Positions 15,535-17,617 of a stretch of DNA of 17,617 nucleotides are shown here, piece after piece. Within the stretch, counting starts at the first letter, position 1. Each line of letters starts with the position of its first letter. The notes below the pieces were generated by a model, which saw nothing but the letters and a program-made list of their open reading frames with translations, made no database searches and was not told the origin of the DNA. The translations under genes and the position numbers were made by a program. Source of the stretch: a bacterium (GTDB lineage Bacteria; Patescibacteriota; Minisyncoccia; Portnoybacterales; JAGGTM01); contig JAGGTM010000042.1 of assembly GCA_021163745.1 (NCBI GenBank), forward strand, positions 1 to 17,617. The letters run 5' to 3'.

Positions 15535-16492
15535 AATTGCGAAAATTTATTTTTTTTCTGATTAAGTAAATTTTTTTATTCTGCGACTCATTATAAATAC
15601 GTATAATTATTTCCGCTAACAAACCGATTAGAATTAATAATATTCCTAACACAATGAATAAAACTATTGCGATAGGCAAAGGAGTTTCTATAAAATCTTT
15701 CTTTCCGGTTAATTTATAGTAGAGCGCCCAAAGAAAAGTTAAAAAACCTAAAAACATTGAAATAAAACCAATTTTTCCGAAAAAATGAATTGGTTTTGTG
15801 GTATACCCACTCAAAAATTTTAAAGTAACTAAGTCAAGCAACACCTTGATTACTCTTTCTATCCCATATTTTGACTGACCAAATTTACGAGGTTTATAAT
15901 TTATCTCAACTTCTGCGATTTTTGCACCCTGCCAAAAAGCCAACGCGGGAATAAAACGATGCATCTCTCCGTACAGATTTACTTCTTTAATCACATTTTT
16001 TTTATACGCCTTCAAAGTACAACCATAATCGTGTAGTTTTAGACCAACTATTTTAGAAATTAAAAAATTTGCCACCTGAGAAGTCAAACGTCGGGTTAAA
16101 GGTTTATCCTTCCATCTATTTTTTCGCCAACCAGAAGCAATATCAAATCCCTCATTCAATTTAGACAGAAGCTTTGGAATATCTTTTGGGTCATTCTCCA
16201 AATCTGCATCTATAGTAATAATAACTTCTCCTTGTGCGTAATCAATACCTGCCGAAATAGCCGCTGTTTGGCCAAAATTTTTCTTAAGTTGAATAATTTT
16301 TATCCGTTTATCTTTATCGGCTATCTTCTTTAAAATAGAGAGCCCTTGATCGTCAGAACCATCATCAACAAAAATTATCTCATAATTTAATTTTAACCGG
16401 CAAAGTACCTCAGTTAACTGATTATATAGTGGGTTCAGGTTTTCCTCTTCATTAAAAACAGGAACGATTATAGAAAGATTGATATTTTTCAT
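15524..16492 (-). CDS. Polyprenyl-phosphate glycosyltransferase, family 2 (DPM1/GtrB/ArnC-like)
   Basis: The 322-residue protein has an N-terminal GT-A domain: LSIIVPVFNEEENLNPLYNQ, IIFVDDGSDDQG (DDGS at 43-46), KNFGQTAAISAGIDYAQG and the metal/donor motif TIDADLENDPKD (DAD at 95-97). HDYGCTLKAYKK follows, then two membrane helices (about 233-262 and 272-305). This order identifies the family that loads a sugar from a nucleotide donor onto polyprenyl phosphate at the cytoplasmic face, making the donor used by GT-C enzymes. The neighbouring GT39-type gene upstream ends in ATGA with this start (TGA 16489-16491, ATG 16490-16492), which fits a donor/transferase pair. The sugar (mannose, glucose, aminoarabinose and so on) cannot be read from the sequence. 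Confidence 0.92.
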   Translation of the reverse strand: MKNINLSIIVPVFNEEENLNPLYNQLTEVLCRLKLNYEIIFVDDGSDDQGLSILKKIADKDKRIKIIQLKKNFGQTAAISAGIDYAQGEVIITIDADLENDPKDIPKLLSKLNEGFDIASGWRKNRWKDKPLTRRLTSQVANFLISKIVGLKLHDYGCTLKAYKKNVIKEVNLYGEMHRFIPALAFWQGAKIAEVEINYKPRKFGQSKYGIERVIKVLLDLVTLKFLSGYTTKPIHFFGKIGFISMFLGFLTFLWALYYKLTGKKDFIETPLPIAIVLFIVLGILLILIGLLAEIIIRIYNESQNKKIYLIRKKINFRNYEK

Positions 16493-17617
16493 AGTTTATA
16501 GATTTCTACTATTGGTCCTAATCTTTCTAGATGAAAAATGATTGAAATTGGTTTTATGAAATTATTATTGATATCATAAGAAATATTCTCTGCCCCCGTA
16601 GTAAATTTTTTAATAAGATGTCCTTTTTTGATAATGCTTTTATCCTGCGGAGTGAGTTCTTTTTTCTGCCAATAACTCACAACAAAATATTGGTAATTGT
16701 TATCTTTAATATATGGAGATAAATCTTTGGGTAATTTTTCTCCTATAAAATGCAATCTTAAAACAGAAAATTTTACTTGAGGATATTTTGAGTTATCTAA
16801 ATTTAGAAGAACTTTGTCTGCAGTTCTTAATGAATTTTCGTCTAGTTTTCTCTGAAGCAAAATTGATTTTTTGTCGGGAATTAATTTAATCCCCGCCCAA
16901 TCAGTAACGATTTTACTTTCCGGATGAATATTTTTTTCAATCCATTCTTTGGCTAAAATTCTGGTATCTTTTTGAGTTAAAAGTTTTCCATATTTAATGC
17001 TTACTGCAATAGGATAACAAAATATTAAAAATAAAACAAGAAAAATTAACAGCGAAGATAAATTTCTTTTTGCAATTTGGCTAATTAAAATATATACACT
17101 ATATCCTGCCAAGATGCATAACCAAGGAACAATCAAAATAATATACCGAGGCTCATTATGAAAAAACAAATATAAAACGGTAATATATAATAAAAAGAAA
17201 GCTGAAAAGATAATCAGATGTCTTTTCTTGTAAAATGCCAATAACAAAAATCCAAATAGAGAGAATAATAAAATTATTGGTTCAAAAAAAACTAATATTT
17301 TAAAATAATATATAAAAGAAAGAAAATAATTTGTTAAGCTCTTATTAGTGGTCAATCCTGTATCCTCTCCGATAGCCATTCTTAAAAATTCTTGAGGATA
17401 TAGAAGAATAAAAACCAAGGACAGAATTAAAAAAATAACAAACCCTATCCATAGATTTTTATATTTCAATTTATTAAAAAAAGAACCATCTCTACATAAA
17501 AAGTGAGCCAATAAGATAACAATCCAACTTAAAGCGGTTACATAACTTATTCCAAAAGCCAAGCCGCTAAATAAACCCGTTAAAAAATAATATTTCTTAT
17601 GGGGTTTTTTACAAAAA
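16489..17617 (-). CDS. GT39-type (PMT/ArnT-like) membrane glycosyltransferase, N-terminus beyond the window
   Basis: The frame stays open from TGA 16489 to the right edge (17616), so the start is off the window. A TTG at 17562 is not a credible start, because the codons before it continue the same family sequence (FLTGLFSGLAFGISYVTALS). Visible are about 375 residues. There are membrane helices including LWIGFVIFLILSLVFILLYP, the typical HNEPRYIILIVPWLCILAGY (conserved RY...P...ILAGY of GT39/ArnT-like proteins), a further helix, and a soluble C-terminal domain with TRILAKEWIEKNIHPESKIV. The catalytic first loop is outside the window. The enzyme would use a polyprenyl-phosphate sugar on the outer face of the membrane, and the next gene (GT2) makes such donors and is coupled by ATGA overlap. 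The protein acceptor or glycan acceptor is unknown. Confidence 0.85.
   Translation of the reverse strand, partial: FCKKPHKKYYFLTGLFSGLAFGISYVTALSWIVILLAHFLCRDGSFFNKLKYKNLWIGFVIFLILSLVFILLYPQEFLRMAIGEDTGLTTNKSLTNYFLSFIYYFKILVFFEPIILLFSLFGFLLLAFYKKRHLIIFSAFFLLYITVLYLFFHNEPRYIILIVPWLCILAGYSVYILISQIAKRNLSSLLIFLVLFLIFCYPIAVSIKYGKLLTQKDTRILAKEWIEKNIHPESKIVTDWAGIKLIPDKKSILLQRKLDENSLRTADKVLLNLDNSKYPQVKFSVLRLHFIGEKLPKDLSPYIKDNNYQYFVVSYWQKKELTPQDKSIIKKGHLIKKFTTGAENISYDINNNFIKPISIIFHLERLGPIVEIYKL

Overview
The window is AT-rich and consists almost entirely of surface-glycan biosynthesis genes. It resembles an O-antigen, S-layer-glycan or capsule-type cluster from an uncultured bacterium. TGA and TAA both end convincing genes, so the code is standard. 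No ribosomal or other taxonomic marker is present. The very low GC, short intergenic spaces and repertoire (polytopic glycosyltransferases, small methyltransferases, AsnB-type enzymes) would fit a Patescibacteria/CPR-like or Omnitrophota-like genome, but that placement is inference only.

Layout. On the left, two genes read rightward: the C-terminal tail of a polyprenyl-phosphate sugar-1-phosphate transferase (1-140) and a Wzx-like flippase (161-1420). They face a leftward block occupying 17617-1557. The two sets converge on a nested inverted repeat (1421-1530). In transcription order the leftward block is: a GT39-type membrane glycosyltransferase (cut by the window edge), a DPM1/GtrB-type GT2 with two C-terminal membrane helices, a small methyltransferase, asparagine synthetase AsnB and a second methyltransferase. 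A 475-bp gene-less gap follows, holding what looks like a dead IS1595-type transposase. The block then resumes with an AsnB-like protein lacking the glutaminase nucleophile, a cysteate synthase homologue, a GT4 glycosyltransferase, a large GT-C-like membrane protein, a broken APS kinase, a broken sulfotransferase, a GT9 (heptosyltransferase-like) enzyme, a heavily decayed zinc-ribbon methyltransferase and a last small methyltransferase. Many neighbours overlap by ATGA or lie within a few bases, so most of the block is probably co-transcribed and translationally coupled.

How the genes fit together. The sugar transferase would start a lipid-linked oligosaccharide. GT2, GT4, GT9 and the GT39/GT-C proteins would extend or decorate it on either membrane face. 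The methyltransferases and amidotransferases would modify it and the flippase would export it. Two sulfur chemistries sit in one cluster. The sulfate-ester route (APS kinase plus PAPS-dependent sulfotransferase) carries a disabling lesion in each gene. The sulfonate route (cysteate synthase, immediately followed in the genome by a glutaminase-less AsnB-like ligase as its upstream partner) is intact. My most interesting hypothesis is that the second pair makes cysteate and activates a carboxylate, giving a cysteate-modified or sulfonated glycan.

Other points: an in-frame palindromic repeat inserted in the GT4 gene, six reconstructable lesions in the methyltransferase pseudogene, and three gene boundaries that differ from longest-ORF calls (GT9 start at 4220, methyltransferase start at 13067, GT39 running off the right edge).
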